Part shown: positions 6,046-6,072 of the stretch, piece by piece | Layout of the letters: each line of letters opens with the position of its first letter | Numbering within the stretch: position 1 is the stretch's first letter | NCBI RefSeq assembly: GCF_959025735.1 | Contig: NZ_CAUFJQ010000104.1 | Coordinates: forward strand, 1 to 6,072 | Direction: 5' to 3' | DNA length: 6,072 bases | Origin: an uncultured Streptococcus sp. | Lineage (GTDB): Bacteria > Bacillota > Bacilli > Lactobacillales > Streptococcaceae | The notes under the pieces: model-generated | The model's database searches: none | The model's input: only the letters and a program-made list of their open reading frames with translations | What the model was told of the DNA's origin: nothing | Translations under genes and position numbers: made by a program

Positions 6046-6072
6046 AATTGCACTACCATCGGTAAACAAAAA

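Overview
The window looks like a low-GC Gram-positive coccus, most likely an oral or commensal Streptococcus. The evidence is a YSIRK-type signal peptide on a large C5a-peptidase/lactocepin-like protease, A+T-rich intergenic DNA with vegetative (sigma-A) promoters, and a Gram-positive T-box leader. I cannot name the species. Everything recognised is transcribed leftward, on the minus strand; I found no plus-strand gene, mobile element, CRISPR array, tRNA or rRNA.

Read in the direction of transcription (high to low coordinates), the layout is as follows. A good promoter (6045-6017) drives a two-gene operon: a 72-residue membrane protein with a very lysine-rich tail (5992-5774), then an aldo/keto reductase (5777-4935). 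The two genes share an ATGA stop/start overlap. The operon ends at an intrinsic terminator (4911-4876). A 269-bp intergenic region follows. It holds a regulated-looking promoter (4724-4696) and, just upstream of it, a tandem TGTAAC-N5-TGTAAC repeat matching the WalR/VicR box, overlapped by a 9-bp-arm palindrome. The dominant gene (4665-247) encodes a 1472-residue secreted subtilisin-family protease with an intact catalytic set (Asp175, His241, Asn343, Ser569), an inserted PA domain, Fn3-like domains and three C-terminal FIVAR-like helical modules. It ends in a basic tail with no LPXTG signal, and a strong terminator lies 27 bp beyond its stop codon.

The left edge begins another transcription unit. 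An extended -10 promoter (183-155), whose -35 box sits in the U-tract of the protease terminator, starts a compact T-box leader that runs out of the window at base 1. A GGC specifier and a UGGA T-box fit uncharged tRNA-Gly as the ligand, so the gene beyond the edge is probably glyQ (glycyl-tRNA synthetase alpha chain).

The units are functionally separate: a constitutive-looking redox/membrane operon, a surface or secreted protease with a possible cell-wall-stress operator, and a tRNA-sensing housekeeping leader. I found no clearly new multi-gene system. The points most worth a second look are the WalR-like operator and the combination of a YSIRK signal with no sorting signal on the protease.
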